Program-made: the position numbers and the translations under genes
Part shown: piece by piece, positions 45,788-54,736 of the stretch
How positions within the stretch are numbered: position 1 is the stretch's first letter
How the letters are laid out: the number at the start of each line of letters is the position of its first letter
Assembly: GCA_016787665.1 (NCBI GenBank)
Contig: JAEUUC010000006.1
Coordinates: forward strand, 1 to 64,000
DNA length: 64,000 bases
Origin: Cyclobacteriaceae bacterium
GTDB taxonomy: Bacteria > Bacteroidota > Bacteroidia > Cytophagales > Cyclobacteriaceae
Direction of reading: 5' to 3'
Notes under the pieces: model-generated
Seen by the model: only the letters and a program-made list of their open reading frames with translations
The model's database searches: none
Told to the model about the DNA's origin: nothing

Positions 45788-47135
45788 CAGGCACTCTCCG
45801 TTGGTGCAGCGCCTGGCCATACTGTTGGTCACCATGCTGGTCTGCGCCTGGGTGAGCCGCTATGACAACATCACGCTTGTTTTGTTGCTGTTAGGCGCGA
45901 TTGTATTCCAAGCCTATCAGCTGGTGCAATTGGTGGAGAAGCCAACCCGGTCTGAACCAGCATCCGGACCCCCCACAACCGATGTACAGCCGGGTTTCCG
46001 GTTTGACGAGACGACCTTTAGTCTGGTTCCGGCCGATCGGCCCGATTCGCTACCGACACTTAATCAACGCATCCAGGAAGCCTTACAACGGGCACGAAAC
46101 ACGCGTATTGAGAAAGACTCTGACTTTCAGTTTTTCAAAAACATTGTACAGCACGTAGGTATCGGGTTGATTGTTTTTAAGGAGACCGGCCAAATACAGA
46201 TCATCAACACTGCCGCACGAAGGCTTTTGAAAATCCAGAAGGCCGACCATTTGGATGAACTGGTTCCCATCAGCCGTGAGTTAATCGACACATTCCAAAA
46301 ATTAAAAACAGGCGGACGCGAACTGGTGCGGGTGAAGCTGAGCGATGAGGTGAGTCAGCTATCGGTATATGCCATCGAACTGACCGTGCGCGGTGAGGCG
46401 GTGAAGCTGATTTCGATGAGTAACATCCAAAGCGAACTCGAGCAGAAGGAAATGGAAGCCTGGCAAAACCTCGTGCGCGTGCTCACCCATGAAATTATGA
46501 ACTCGGTGACGCCCATCTCTTCGCTGGCCGGCATTGTCGAGGAAGAGCTTCGTAGTTACTTAGGTAGCGCAAAAAGTCTGCCGGCTGAGCAACTGGGTGA
46601 TATGCATCTTTCCGTTCAAACCATCAGTAAGCGCAGCGAGGGCCTGATTCATTTTGTAAAAGAGTTTCGAAGTCTGACACAAGTGCCCAAACCGCGGCTC
46701 GACCATGTGGCCGTTCGCCCGCTGTTACATGAAATTACGCTCCTGCATAAGAAAGAATGTGCGGAGGCTGACATTGAGGTAGTGATCAACGTGCAACCCG
46801 AGCAACTGGCGCTCCAGGCCGACAAAAATCTGGTCGAGCAGGTGCTGATCAATCTCTTTCGAAACGCAGTTCAGTCGTTCGAACAACCCACAAACCGGAA
46901 AATAATGCTTACGGGCTTTTTGATGGAAGACCGCCCGGCCATTTCGGTCAAGGATACCGGGAGCGGCATTGAACCCGAGGCGCTGGAAAAGATTTTTATC
47001 CCCTTTTACTCCACTAAGAAAACAGGTTCCGGCATTGGGCTCAGTTTGTCGCGCCAAATCATGCGGCAACACAACGGCAGCATTTCGGTAAAGTCAGCCG
47101 TAGGTGCCGGTACCGAATTTATTCTCCGATTTTAG
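45777..47135 (+). CDS. NtrY-like sensor histidine kinase
   Basis: A 452-aa membrane kinase. Two transmembrane segments near the N-terminus (about 10-50) are followed by a PAS-like domain (about 125-225), a HisKA dimerisation domain with the phospho-acceptor His in LTHEIMNSVTPISS near 238, and an HATPase domain with NLFRNAVQSF (N box), DTGSGIEP (G1) and GSGIGLSLS (G2). The ATG at 45777 is chosen over the open frame from 45747, because it gives an 11-base overlap with the response regulator and a normal N-terminus. It probably phosphorylates the NtrC-like protein. Confidence 0.93.
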   Translation: MAFDRHSPLVQRLAILLVTMLVCAWVSRYDNITLVLLLLGAIVFQAYQLVQLVEKPTRSEPASGPPTTDVQPGFRFDETTFSLVPADRPDSLPTLNQRIQEALQRARNTRIEKDSDFQFFKNIVQHVGIGLIVFKETGQIQIINTAARRLLKIQKADHLDELVPISRELIDTFQKLKTGGRELVRVKLSDEVSQLSVYAIELTVRGEAVKLISMSNIQSELEQKEMEAWQNLVRVLTHEIMNSVTPISSLAGIVEEELRSYLGSAKSLPAEQLGDMHLSVQTISKRSEGLIHFVKEFRSLTQVPKPRLDHVAVRPLLHEITLLHKKECAEADIEVVINVQPEQLALQADKNLVEQVLINLFRNAVQSFEQPTNRKIMLTGFLMEDRPAISVKDTGSGIEPEALEKIFIPFYSTKKTGSGIGLSLSRQIMRQHNGSISVKSAVGAGTEFILRF

Positions 47136-47136
47136 T

Positions 47137-47144
47137 TAGTTTTG
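47137..47144 (+). promoter_or_regulatory. -7 promoter element for acpP
   Basis: TAGTTTTG matches TAnnTTTG and begins 15 bases before the acpP ATG, so the message would be leaderless or nearly so. It overlaps the stop region of the kinase gene; no TTG -33 box is evident. Confidence 0.4.
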
Positions 47145-47151
47145 AGTTGCT

Positions 47152-47391
47152 ATGCAGGACATTCAGAAAAAAATCGCAGCCATTCTGATCGATAAACTCG
47201 GAATTCCGGAATCCGAGATAACCCCCGATGCCAGTTTTGTAAAAGATTTGGGCATTGACTCGCTCGACTACGCAGAGTTGGTGATGGAATTTGAGCAAAC
47301 GTTTGACATCAAAATTCCGGATGACGATGCCGAGAAAATGCAGACCATTGGGCAGGCTGCCAACTACATTAAGGAAAAACTCAATAAGTAG
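47152..47391 (+). CDS. Acyl carrier protein
   Basis: A 79-aa acidic four-helix protein. The phosphopantetheine attachment Ser is in GIDSLDYAEL (about residue 38). Size and charge fit AcpP or a paralogous ACP. In many Bacteroidota the housekeeping acpP sits beside fabF; here it does not, so it may be a specialised ACP. The convergent YopX-like gene ends immediately after it with no spacing. Confidence 0.93.
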   Translation: MQDIQKKIAAILIDKLGIPESEITPDASFVKDLGIDSLDYAELVMEFEQTFDIKIPDDDAEKMQTIGQAANYIKEKLNK

Positions 47392-47724
47392 TTATCGCTG
47401 CAACTCAAACCAACTGCAGAAACGTTTCATGCGGGCGGTAATGGCGGGTTCAAGCGCCAACGGAGAGTGCTGGCCCAACCGGGTGTAATGCCATCCCTTT
47501 CGTTGTTCATCCCAGAAAACAACAAACTGGTCAGTCGATATCATGACCACGTCCATCTCATAAATTTCTTCCCCTTCTTTATCCAGCAAACCCGTGTACT
47601 GCAACAAGACGTGATCCTGCTTCACCAATTCTCCCTTATTGCACTCCACGCTGCTCAGGCGCATCAGAAGCCTGGATTCGGTGTTCCAGGCTTTAAACTT
47701 AAATTTACGCGGTTTGAACTCCAT
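47392..47724 (-). CDS. YopX-domain protein
   Basis: A 110-aa protein matching the YopX family. FKAWNTESRLLMRLSS at the start and LLQYTGLLDKEGEEIYEMDVVMI near 40-63 are the family core (usually [21 protein letters not shown]). YopX proteins are mainly known from phages and prophages; the function is not established. No other phage gene is nearby. It is convergent with acpP (its stop begins at the next base) and divergent from the lipid kinase, 8 bases away. Confidence 0.78.
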   Translation of the reverse strand: MEFKPRKFKFKAWNTESRLLMRLSSVECNKGELVKQDHVLLQYTGLLDKEGEEIYEMDVVMISTDQFVVFWDEQRKGWHYTRLGQHSPLALEPAITARMKRFCSWFELQR

Positions 47725-47732
47725 GATCTCGG

Positions 47733-48635
47733 ATGGGCGAAAATAAGAAGGTATTTTTTGTCATCAATAAATTTTCCGGCTCGGGGTACAGCCCGCAGGT
47801 GGAGGGGTTGATCACGGATTATTGTGCCGCACAAGGTTGGCAGGCTACGTTGGAGTTTACAAAAGGAAGAGGGCATGCCGTAGAACTTGCTCAGCGTGCG
47901 GTGGCCGAAGCCTTTGACGTGGTGGTCGCCATGGGTGGCGATGGTACGGTGAACGAAGTAGCGCAGGCCGCCCTGCATCAAAACATTTCGATGGCGATTT
48001 TGCCCAAAGGGTCGGGCAATGGCCTGGCCCGACATCTCGGTATTCAGCTATCGCTAAAAAAAGCATTACCGATACTAGCCAGCCGAGACACCATTCTAAT
48101 GGATGCGCTGACCGTCAATGATCGGATTTCGGTTAATGTGTCGGGTATCGGATTCGATGGTCACATCGCAAATCTGTTCGATCGGGGCTCCAGCCGTGGG
48201 TTGACCGGATATGCACGGCTTGTCCTTCGCGAATACTTCCGCTATCCGGAAGCAAAAGCCATTTTGACCCTTGACGGAAAACAATCGGAGTCGACCTCTT
48301 GGGTGATTGCCTTTGCCAATTCCTCTCAGTTTGGCAATAATGCACGGATCGCGCCCCAGGCCTCCGTTTGTGATGGCGTAATGGACGTAGGCGTAGTCCG
48401 CCACATTACGCTTGCCAAACTGCCCCGCGTGGTGTGGCAATTGTTCCGCGGCCAACTTCACGAATCCAACGAGGTAAGCGTTCGAAAGGCCCGGGAAGCA
48501 ACCGTGCGGTTCGAGCAGCCGCGAGCATTTCACATTGATGGCGAAGCCAGCGGAGCGACCAGCGAATTGGTCGTCAGAATTTTACCGGGCGCCATCCGCC
48601 TCCTCGTTCCCGAGGGAAAGAAGCGGAATCCGTAA
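47733..48635 (+). CDS. Diacylglycerol-kinase-family lipid kinase
   Basis: A 300-aa protein of the YegS/DgkB catalytic family. FVINKFSGSG at the N-terminus, the nucleotide-binding GGDGTVNEVAQAA near 70-82, and LPKGSGNGLARHLG near 92-105 are signature motifs. It probably phosphorylates diacylglycerol, sphingoid bases or a related lipid alcohol. Bacteroidota make sphingolipids and sulfonolipids, so a sphingosine-kinase-like role is possible but unsupported by sequence alone. Confidence 0.9.
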   Translation: MGENKKVFFVINKFSGSGYSPQVEGLITDYCAAQGWQATLEFTKGRGHAVELAQRAVAEAFDVVVAMGGDGTVNEVAQAALHQNISMAILPKGSGNGLARHLGIQLSLKKALPILASRDTILMDALTVNDRISVNVSGIGFDGHIANLFDRGSSRGLTGYARLVLREYFRYPEAKAILTLDGKQSESTSWVIAFANSSQFGNNARIAPQASVCDGVMDVGVVRHITLAKLPRVVWQLFRGQLHESNEVSVRKAREATVRFEQPRAFHIDGEASGATSELVVRILPGAIRLLVPEGKKRNP

Positions 48636-48797
48636 ATCAGGGGTCACATTTTTTCAGCCTTATATCCAGCCTGTTCTACAACACCGTAAGAATCTTGTCG
48701 GGGTTTGTGTAGCCAACCTCCCAGCTGTCTGACTTCGATCAAACGCCACCTGGGATATCACTTTGTGTCGGTCTCTTCTCTAAAGCCTCCAGCAAAA

Positions 48798-51053
48798 TTA
48801 AATCTTGGCCAATTTTAACCGCAAACTGTTGCCTACCACACTCACGGAGCTCAACGCCATGGCAGCACCTGCAATCATGGGGTCGAGTAAGAATCCGTTA
48901 ACAGGGAATAAAACACCAGCTGCCAATGGGATGCCAATGACATTATAAATAAAGGCCCAGAATAAATTCTGGCGAATACCCATTACGGTTTTGGTAGAGA
49001 GGTTAAGTGCTTTGGGAATGGCGTTGAGGTCGGACGTAATCAGCGTCATTTTAGCCACATCCATGGCAATATCTGAACCTTTACCCATCGCAATGCTGAC
49101 ATCGGCCTGAGCCAATGCATGGGAGTCGTTAATGCCATCGCCCACCATCGCCACCACTTTTCCCTCGACTTGCAATTGCTTTACAAACTCTGCTTTTTCA
49201 GCAGGTAACACTTCGGCTTTGTAATGTTTTAGTCCAACTTGCTTAGCAACAGCAGCTGCCGTCTGTTGATTATCACCTGTCAACATATATACATCAATAC
49301 CTTTGTCTTGAAGTGTTTGTATGGCAGATTTCGATGTCTCTTTAATCTTGTCCGCAATAGCAATCAACGCTAATACACTATTTTGATTAGCAAAGAAAAC
49401 CACGGTCTTAGCTTCGCTTTGCCAGTACATAGCTTTTTGCTTCACCTCTTCTGTCAGTTCGATATTTTTTTCTTCCATCAGCTTTTGATTGCCGAGGTAG
49501 AATGTTTCAGCTGACGCTTGGGCCTTCACGCCCTTTCCAGTAATGCTTTCAAATCCGCTCAGCTGAATGGATTGTACATTTTTCTCTTCTAGCCGATCAA
49601 CAATTGCTTGTGCCAACGGATGCTCGGATTGAACTTCGATCGAATATAAAATATTTTGATATAAGGGTGCCGCGCGCTCACCTTCCAACCACACCAGATT
49701 GGTCACCATAGGTTTTCCTTCGGTGATCGTTCCGGTTTTGTCAAGAATGATCACATTCACTTTGTGAGCCAATTCCAAGCTTTCAGCATCTTTAATCAGA
49801 ATATTATTTTCAGCGCCCTTGCCAACGCCCACCATGATGGCGGTAGGAGTAGCTAATCCCAGTGCGCAGGGACAAGCAATGACAAGCACGGTAACGGACG
49901 TAAGCAGGGCGTGAGTAAAAGCATTGTCTCCACCCAGGGCCATCCACGTGATAAAGGTGAGTATGGAAATACCTATGACGATCGGAACGAAAATGCCCGC
50001 AATCTTATCAACCAATTTTTGAACCGGAGCTTTGCTGCCCTGAGCCTCCTGTACCATTTTAATGATTTGGGCCAGGATAGTATCGCCTCCCACTTTTAGT
50101 GCTTCAAACTGAAAACTTCCTTTTTGATTGATCGTGCCCGCAAAAACTTTTTCACCAGCCCTCTTCTCAACTGCAACCGGCTCCCCGGAAATCATGCTTT
50201 CATCAACAAAAGAATTTCCGGAGGTTACGATGCCATCTACCGGAATTTTTTCACCCGGTCTCACTAAAATCACATTCCCTACTTTCACACGGGCAATCGG
50301 AATTTCCATTTCTACGCCATCCATCGACACGCGAACCGTTTTCGGTTGTAGGCCCATCAGCTTTTTGATTGCCGAACCGGTACTCGACTTAGCTCTTTCT
50401 TCCAGAAGTTTTCCAAGAGAAATGAAAGCAACTACAACTGCGGCCGCCTCAAAATAGACGTATGCGTGAATGCCGCGACTGTGCCAGAACTCGGGAAAGA
50501 ATGTGTTGAATACACTGAACAAAAACGCAATTCCAGTTGAAAGCGCCACGAGTGTATCCATGTTGGCTTTGCCAAAACGAGCTTGTTTCCAAGCGTGCAC
50601 AAAAAAGCTACGACCAAAATAAAACACAACCGGTGCCGTGAGCAACAATGAAATGTAATTGCCGTAAGGCATGTCCATAAAAAACATTCCAATGATTACT
50701 ACCGGCACGGATAAAACCGCTGACCAAATCGTCCGGTTTTTTACTTCTTCGTAGTGTTTACGCTGCGCTTCTTCTTTGATAGCCTGCGGATCATCCTCAT
50801 CCACAACCAAATCGTATCCAATGGATCGCACCACGTTTTGCAGATCAGCCGGTTTGGCTATCGTGGTGTCATATTCGATCAGCGCTGTTTGATTAGCAAA
50901 ATTGACAGAGGCATCCTTCACACCGGTAGCCGTTTTCAACATGGACTCCACACTCACGGCACAAGCGGCACAGGTCATCTCCAGCACTGGAAAAGTCTGT
51001 TTAATGACCTTCCCTGGTTTCTTGGCGCTCGGGTTTAATGGTAAGGATGACAT
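48798..51053 (-). CDS. copA: Copper-type heavy-metal P1B-ATPase
   Basis: A 751-aa inner-membrane pump. A single N-terminal HMA domain has MTCAAC near residue 27. About eight transmembrane helices follow, with the ion-gating CPC in [11 protein letters not shown] near 396, the phosphorylated Asp in DKTGTITEG near 438, and the SEHPLAQAI nucleotide-binding motif near 480. CPC plus MTCxxC points to Cu+ export. It appears somewhat more AT-rich than its neighbours, and it stands alone between a lipid kinase and tRNA-Arg. Confidence 0.94.
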   Translation of the reverse strand: MSSLPLNPSAKKPGKVIKQTFPVLEMTCAACAVSVESMLKTATGVKDASVNFANQTALIEYDTTIAKPADLQNVVRSIGYDLVVDEDDPQAIKEEAQRKHYEEVKNRTIWSAVLSVPVVIIGMFFMDMPYGNYISLLLTAPVVFYFGRSFFVHAWKQARFGKANMDTLVALSTGIAFLFSVFNTFFPEFWHSRGIHAYVYFEAAAVVVAFISLGKLLEERAKSSTGSAIKKLMGLQPKTVRVSMDGVEMEIPIARVKVGNVILVRPGEKIPVDGIVTSGNSFVDESMISGEPVAVEKRAGEKVFAGTINQKGSFQFEALKVGGDTILAQIIKMVQEAQGSKAPVQKLVDKIAGIFVPIVIGISILTFITWMALGGDNAFTHALLTSVTVLVIACPCALGLATPTAIMVGVGKGAENNILIKDAESLELAHKVNVIILDKTGTITEGKPMVTNLVWLEGERAAPLYQNILYSIEVQSEHPLAQAIVDRLEEKNVQSIQLSGFESITGKGVKAQASAETFYLGNQKLMEEKNIELTEEVKQKAMYWQSEAKTVVFFANQNSVLALIAIADKIKETSKSAIQTLQDKGIDVYMLTGDNQQTAAAVAKQVGLKHYKAEVLPAEKAEFVKQLQVEGKVVAMVGDGINDSHALAQADVSIAMGKGSDIAMDVAKMTLITSDLNAIPKALNLSTKTVMGIRQNLFWAFIYNVIGIPLAAGVLFPVNGFLLDPMIAGAAMALSSVSVVGNSLRLKLAKI

Positions 51054-51424
51054 AATGTTTGTTTGATTTCCACGTAATTATACAGTTCTGGCGGGCTATT
51101 AGTTTTACATATTTCTCACTTTGGCTTACAGAATTAAGTCAGATAAGGTAAGTCATTTTAGTGCATAATGACAGTGAGCAACTCCTTAGAAAATACTACG
51201 CGAACGACTTTACGATCAGAATTGATCACGATGACCTGTATACTCTTGAAATGCGCCAACCATTTCCAATTCGATTGAGCCGATTTATGCCCGGACGCAT
51301 GATACCTATCGTGAATTTTTCCCGGTCAAAAAGGCAGCGGACATTTCGATAATGATCTCGACTTGCCTGTTTGTATCCCCGAGAGCAACCGAGCCTGCAT
51401 CGAAAAATTTAGTCCCGCGTGTGA
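51054..51424. other. Intergenic region without a supported gene
   Basis: The 371 bases between copA and tRNA-Arg hold no gene I can support. A 63-codon plus-strand frame (51161-51352) has no recognisable motif. Neither strand shows the -7 consensus TAnnTTTG near the copA start. The sequence could be a decayed gene or a copA regulatory region. Confidence 0.5.
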
Positions 51425-51499
51425 TGGTGGTCTCACCGGGAATCGAACCCAGATCAAGAGTTTAGGAAACTCCTATTCTATCCGTTGAACTATGAGACC
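51425..51499 (-). tRNA. tRNA-Arg (anticodon CCU)
   Basis: On the minus strand, acceptor GGTCTCA (51499-51493) pairs with TGAGACC (51435-51429). The D arm GTTC/GAAT and the anticodon stem GGAGT/ACTCT are present, with loop TTCCTAA giving anticodon CCT, and the T arm is CTGGGTTCGATTCCCGG. Discriminator A is at 51428 and a genomic CCA at 51427-51425. Confidence 0.96.
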
Positions 51500-51519
51500 A
51501 AAAGAGTGCGGCAAAGCTA

Positions 51520-52698
51520 CTAAAATCCGTAGTCGTAGTTTTCTGTTTTTAGGAAATTAGGGTAGAGCTGCATGTGCCTTTCGCGAATGGTGTGATACAG
51601 CAGCCTTTTCAGTTCCGGAATATGCTGGCGGCTAACGGCCGAAATAAAAACTACCTCGCGGGCGCCCCATTGGCGATAGTGGGCCATCCGTTCTTGCCAA
51701 TCAATGGTACCTTGCTCGGCCTCGGCCTTGTCAATTTTGTTCAGCACCAGAATCAGCGGTACTTCGCCAGCACCGATCTCCTGCAAGGTTTTGTGTACTA
51801 CTTCAATCTGACTCTCGTGATAGGGATGCGACACATCCACCACGTGCAGCAGCAAATCCGCTTCGCGCACCTCATCCAGCGTGGATTTGAAGGATTCAAT
51901 CAGGTGGTGGGGAAGCTTGCGGATGAAACCAACCGTATCGGAGAGTAAAAAGGGAACATCGCCCAGCACCACCTTTCGCACGGTCGCATCCACCGTAGCA
52001 AACAGTTTATCTTCCGCCTTCACTTCACTCTTCGCCAACAAATTCATCAACGTGGACTTTCCCACATTGGTGTAGCCCACCAGAGCTACGCGTACCATGG
52101 CCGCGCGGCCTTTTCGCTGGGTCGCCCGTTGCCGGTCGATGATTTCCAATTCCTCTTTCAGCAATTTGATCTGATGTCGGATATTTCTGCGGTCGGTTTC
52201 AATTTCCTTTTCTCCCGCACCTCCACGCGTGCCGGTGCCCCCTCGCTGCCGCTCCAGGTGAGTCCATAACCGCGTGAGGCGAGGCAATAAATATTGATTT
52301 CGGGCCAGCGCCACCTGGGTTCGGGCCTGGGCAGTTTGGGCCCGCATAAGAAAGATATCCAGAATGAGCAGGCTGCGGTCGTAAACGCGCACTTGAACCT
52401 CCCGGTCGGGCGGATTAAACTCCTTTTCCAAATTGCGAAGTTGACTGGCGGATAGGTCATCGTCAAAAATCACATGGCCAATGGCCGGGTTTGCCAATAC
52501 CTCAGCCCGAATCTCCGCCAGTTTCCCCTTACCAACGAAGGTGCGGTTATCCGGGTGCGGCAGTTTCTGAATAAATTCCTGGTCTGACTCAATACCCGCG
52601 GTCTCAGCCAGAAATGCCAATTCCGCCAAATGCTCCGCCACCAGGTCCTCCGTTTGCCGGCCAGTAATCAACGCCACCAAAATCGCCTTTTTTCCCAC
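51520..52698 (-). CDS. hflX: GTPase HflX
   Basis: A 392-aa ribosome-splitting GTPase that rescues stalled ribosomes under stress. The N-terminal HflX domain includes NRTFVGKGKLAEI (about 51-63) and IFDDDLSASQLRNLEK. The linker carries the family QRGGTGTRGGAGEKEIE motif near 155. The GTPase motifs are GYTNVGKSTLMN (G1), SDTVGFI (G3) and LNKIDKAE (G4). It precedes tRNA-Arg on the same strand with a 20-base gap, so read-through is possible. Confidence 0.97.
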   Translation of the reverse strand: MGKKAILVALITGRQTEDLVAEHLAELAFLAETAGIESDQEFIQKLPHPDNRTFVGKGKLAEIRAEVLANPAIGHVIFDDDLSASQLRNLEKEFNPPDREVQVRVYDRSLLILDIFLMRAQTAQARTQVALARNQYLLPRLTRLWTHLERQRGGTGTRGGAGEKEIETDRRNIRHQIKLLKEELEIIDRQRATQRKGRAAMVRVALVGYTNVGKSTLMNLLAKSEVKAEDKLFATVDATVRKVVLGDVPFLLSDTVGFIRKLPHHLIESFKSTLDEVREADLLLHVVDVSHPYHESQIEVVHKTLQEIGAGEVPLILVLNKIDKAEAEQGTIDWQERMAHYRQWGAREVVFISAVSRQHIPELKRLLYHTIRERHMQLYPNFLKTENYDYGF

Positions 52699-52718
52699 CG
52701 CTGAATAGAAATGAAGTG

Positions 52719-52726
52719 CAAACTTA
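52719..52726 (-). promoter_or_regulatory. -7 promoter element for hflX
   Basis: TAAGTTTG on the minus strand matches TAnnTTTG and begins 21 bases before the hflX start codon. No -33 TTG is clear. Confidence 0.5.
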
Positions 52727-52763
52727 ACTGATCTGAGGAGATGCGGGGAGGGTTACTTTTTGT

Positions 52764-52771
52764 TAGTTTTG
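52764..52771 (+). promoter_or_regulatory. -7 promoter element for the exopolysaccharide set
   Basis: TAGTTTTG fits TAnnTTTG and lies 58 bases before the glycosyltransferase start. With the hflX element at 52719-52726 it forms a divergent promoter pair. Confidence 0.5.
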
Positions 52772-52829
52772 TAGGATTTATCCTGAATTTAAACCTCAGC
52801 GAGGCCGGCAGCGGCCCGATAGTTGGCGG

Positions 52830-53933
52830 ATGAAAGTTGCAATTGTCCTTAACACCTCCTGGAACATATACAATTTCCGGATGGGACTCATCAAAGCCCT
52901 CCGGGAGGATGGACATGAAATTCACACCATTGCCCCGGTGGACGATTACACCTCATTTTTGGTCGAATCGGGCTGTGTTCATCATGCCGTAAAAATGGAT
53001 AGCCGGGGTGCAAACCCTTTAAAAGACCTGGCCCTGACTTTCGAGCTATTCAGCATTTACCGCAGGTTAAGGCCCGATGTGATCCTGCATTTCACCATCA
53101 AACCGAACGTTTACGGCACACTGGCAGCATCCCTTCTGCGAATTCCAACCATCAACAACGTATGCGGCCTGGGTACCATTTTTCTGAAAAAGGGGGTCAC
53201 CAGCCGGGTAGCCAAATGGCTTTACCGCGCCTCGTTTCGATTTGCAACCAAGGTGTTCTTTCAGAATTCAGATGACCGGGCCATTTTTCTGGAGGAAAGG
53301 TTAATTGCCCCGGGCATCGCTGACCTGGTGCCGGGGTCGGGTATTGACCTTACCCGTTTTCAACCAGTCGAATTCAAGCGCAATAAGACTTTCACCTTTT
53401 TACTGGTTTCCCGTTTGATTACCGATAAAGGAATACTCGAATTTGTGGAAGCGATTCGTCAACTGCGTAGTGAGGGGGTTGATGCACGGTTTCAGGTACT
53501 CGGTGCTAAAGACCCGAATCATAAGCGAGGTATTGCCACCGAAGTAATTGAGTCTTGGATTTCCAACAACACTATTGAGTACCTGGGAACCACCAAAGAT
53601 GTTCGTCCCTTCATGGAACAGGCCGACTGCGTGGTACTTCCCTCGTACCGGGAAGGCACCCCCCGAACCCTGTTGGAGGCCGCCAGCCTCGGCAAGCCCA
53701 TTGTAACCACGGATGTGCCCGGTTGCCACCATGTGGTGCAGCATGAATATAACGGACTGCTGTGCACCGTCAAGAGTCCAGAGGATTTGGCCTGCAAGAT
53801 GAAACAGATGGCCTGCAGCCCGGACGAGACATTGCTCACCTTTGGCCGCAACGGCCGCAAAAAAATGGAAGCAGAATTCGATGAAGCGCGTGTCATTCAG
53901 AAGTACCGCGAAGGCCTGCGGGCCTTGGTCTGA
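52830..53933 (+). CDS. Glycosyltransferase family 4 (PglA/WbpH-like)
   Basis: A 367-aa GT-B retaining glycosyltransferase. The N-terminal MKVAIVLNTSWNIYNFRMGL and HFTIKPNVYG stretches resemble the PglA/WbpH group, which adds N-acetylgalactosamine or a related sugar to an undecaprenyl-linked acceptor. The C-terminal donor-site E-x7-E motif is in REGTPRTLLEAASLGKPIV near 270-288. It likely builds the repeat unit of the exopolysaccharide exported by the Wza/Wzc-like pair that follows; sugar specificity is inference. Confidence 0.88.
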   Translation: MKVAIVLNTSWNIYNFRMGLIKALREDGHEIHTIAPVDDYTSFLVESGCVHHAVKMDSRGANPLKDLALTFELFSIYRRLRPDVILHFTIKPNVYGTLAASLLRIPTINNVCGLGTIFLKKGVTSRVAKWLYRASFRFATKVFFQNSDDRAIFLEERLIAPGIADLVPGSGIDLTRFQPVEFKRNKTFTFLLVSRLITDKGILEFVEAIRQLRSEGVDARFQVLGAKDPNHKRGIATEVIESWISNNTIEYLGTTKDVRPFMEQADCVVLPSYREGTPRTLLEAASLGKPIVTTDVPGCHHVVQHEYNGLLCTVKSPEDLACKMKQMACSPDETLLTFGRNGRKKMEAEFDEARVIQKYREGLRALV

Positions 53934-53971
53934 TGCTTTATAATTCAGCGTAAATAGCCTTACTTGCAGAT

Positions 53972-54733
53972 ATGAAATTGGCCATCAGGCGGCTCATCGC
54001 ATTAGCCTTACTTCCCGTAGTTGTCGCTTCCTGCGGCTCGTACAAGCAGAACATCATGCTGAAGCCATCTGAAAAACGGCAGCCGATGTCGTACGCAGCC
54101 AAAGCAGGAGAACTCGAGCGCGACTACCTGATCCAGAAAAACGATTGGCTGGAGATGCAGGTCTACACCAACCGGGGCGAAAAGTTGATCGACCCCATGC
54201 CGGAACTCACCACCAACAATGCCGTAACCACAGATGAAAGGCTAAATCCACAGTACCTGGTTGATCACAACGGTATTTGCAAGTTGCCTATGATTGGTGA
54301 AATCAAGTTGGAAGGACTCACGCTACGTCAGGCCGAAGAGGCCGTACAAAAAAACTACGGGCAATATTTCAAAGAGCCGTATGTGCTGCTCAAGTTCACG
54401 AACAAGCGGGTAGTCGTACTGGGCGCACTCGGTGGCCATGTAGTTCCCTTGACCAGTCAAAACATGACGCTCGCGGAGATTCTGGCGTTGGCCAAGGGTC
54501 CCACGAACGACACCAAAGTACAGAACATCCGTATTGCCCGGCAGGATACCGTGTACCAGGTTGATCTGAGTACCATAGAAGGATTCAACTCAGGTAACAT
54601 GGTGATGAAACCAGGGGATGTCGTATACGCTGAACCCGTCCGTAGACCGTTTACCGAGGCCACCCGCGACAATGCCAGCTTCCTGACCGTACTCATCAGC
54701 CTTCTCACATTAATTGTGGTGTTGAATCAATAA
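53972..54733 (+). CDS. Polysaccharide export outer-membrane lipoprotein (Wza-like)
   Basis: A 253-aa protein of the polysaccharide biosynthesis/export family. The signal peptide ends in a lipobox (VVASC, Cys near 21). A Poly_export domain (about 50-135, with YLVDHNGICKLPMIGEIKLEGLTLRQAEE) and a SLBB-type domain (about 140-220, with VVVLGALGGHV) follow. The C-terminal hydrophobic helix (FLTVLISLLTLIVVL) matches the membrane-spanning end of Wza-like pores. It is 3 bases upstream of the Wzc-like kinase. Confidence 0.93.
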   Translation: MKLAIRRLIALALLPVVVASCGSYKQNIMLKPSEKRQPMSYAAKAGELERDYLIQKNDWLEMQVYTNRGEKLIDPMPELTTNNAVTTDERLNPQYLVDHNGICKLPMIGEIKLEGLTLRQAEEAVQKNYGQYFKEPYVLLKFTNKRVVVLGALGGHVVPLTSQNMTLAEILALAKGPTNDTKVQNIRIARQDTVYQVDLSTIEGFNSGNMVMKPGDVVYAEPVRRPFTEATRDNASFLTVLISLLTLIVVLNQ

Positions 54734-54736
54734 TGC

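Noticed and set aside
47392..48635. Prophage around the YopX gene
   Set aside because: No integrase, capsid, tail or replication gene within the surrounding region.
48636..48797. Possible attachment-site repeat of tRNA-Arg at the far side of copA
   Set aside because: Only GGTCTC (six bases) matches; too short to support an att site.
51161..51352. 63-codon frame upstream of copA
   Set aside because: No motif, hydrophobic pattern or promoter supports it; at most a gene remnant.
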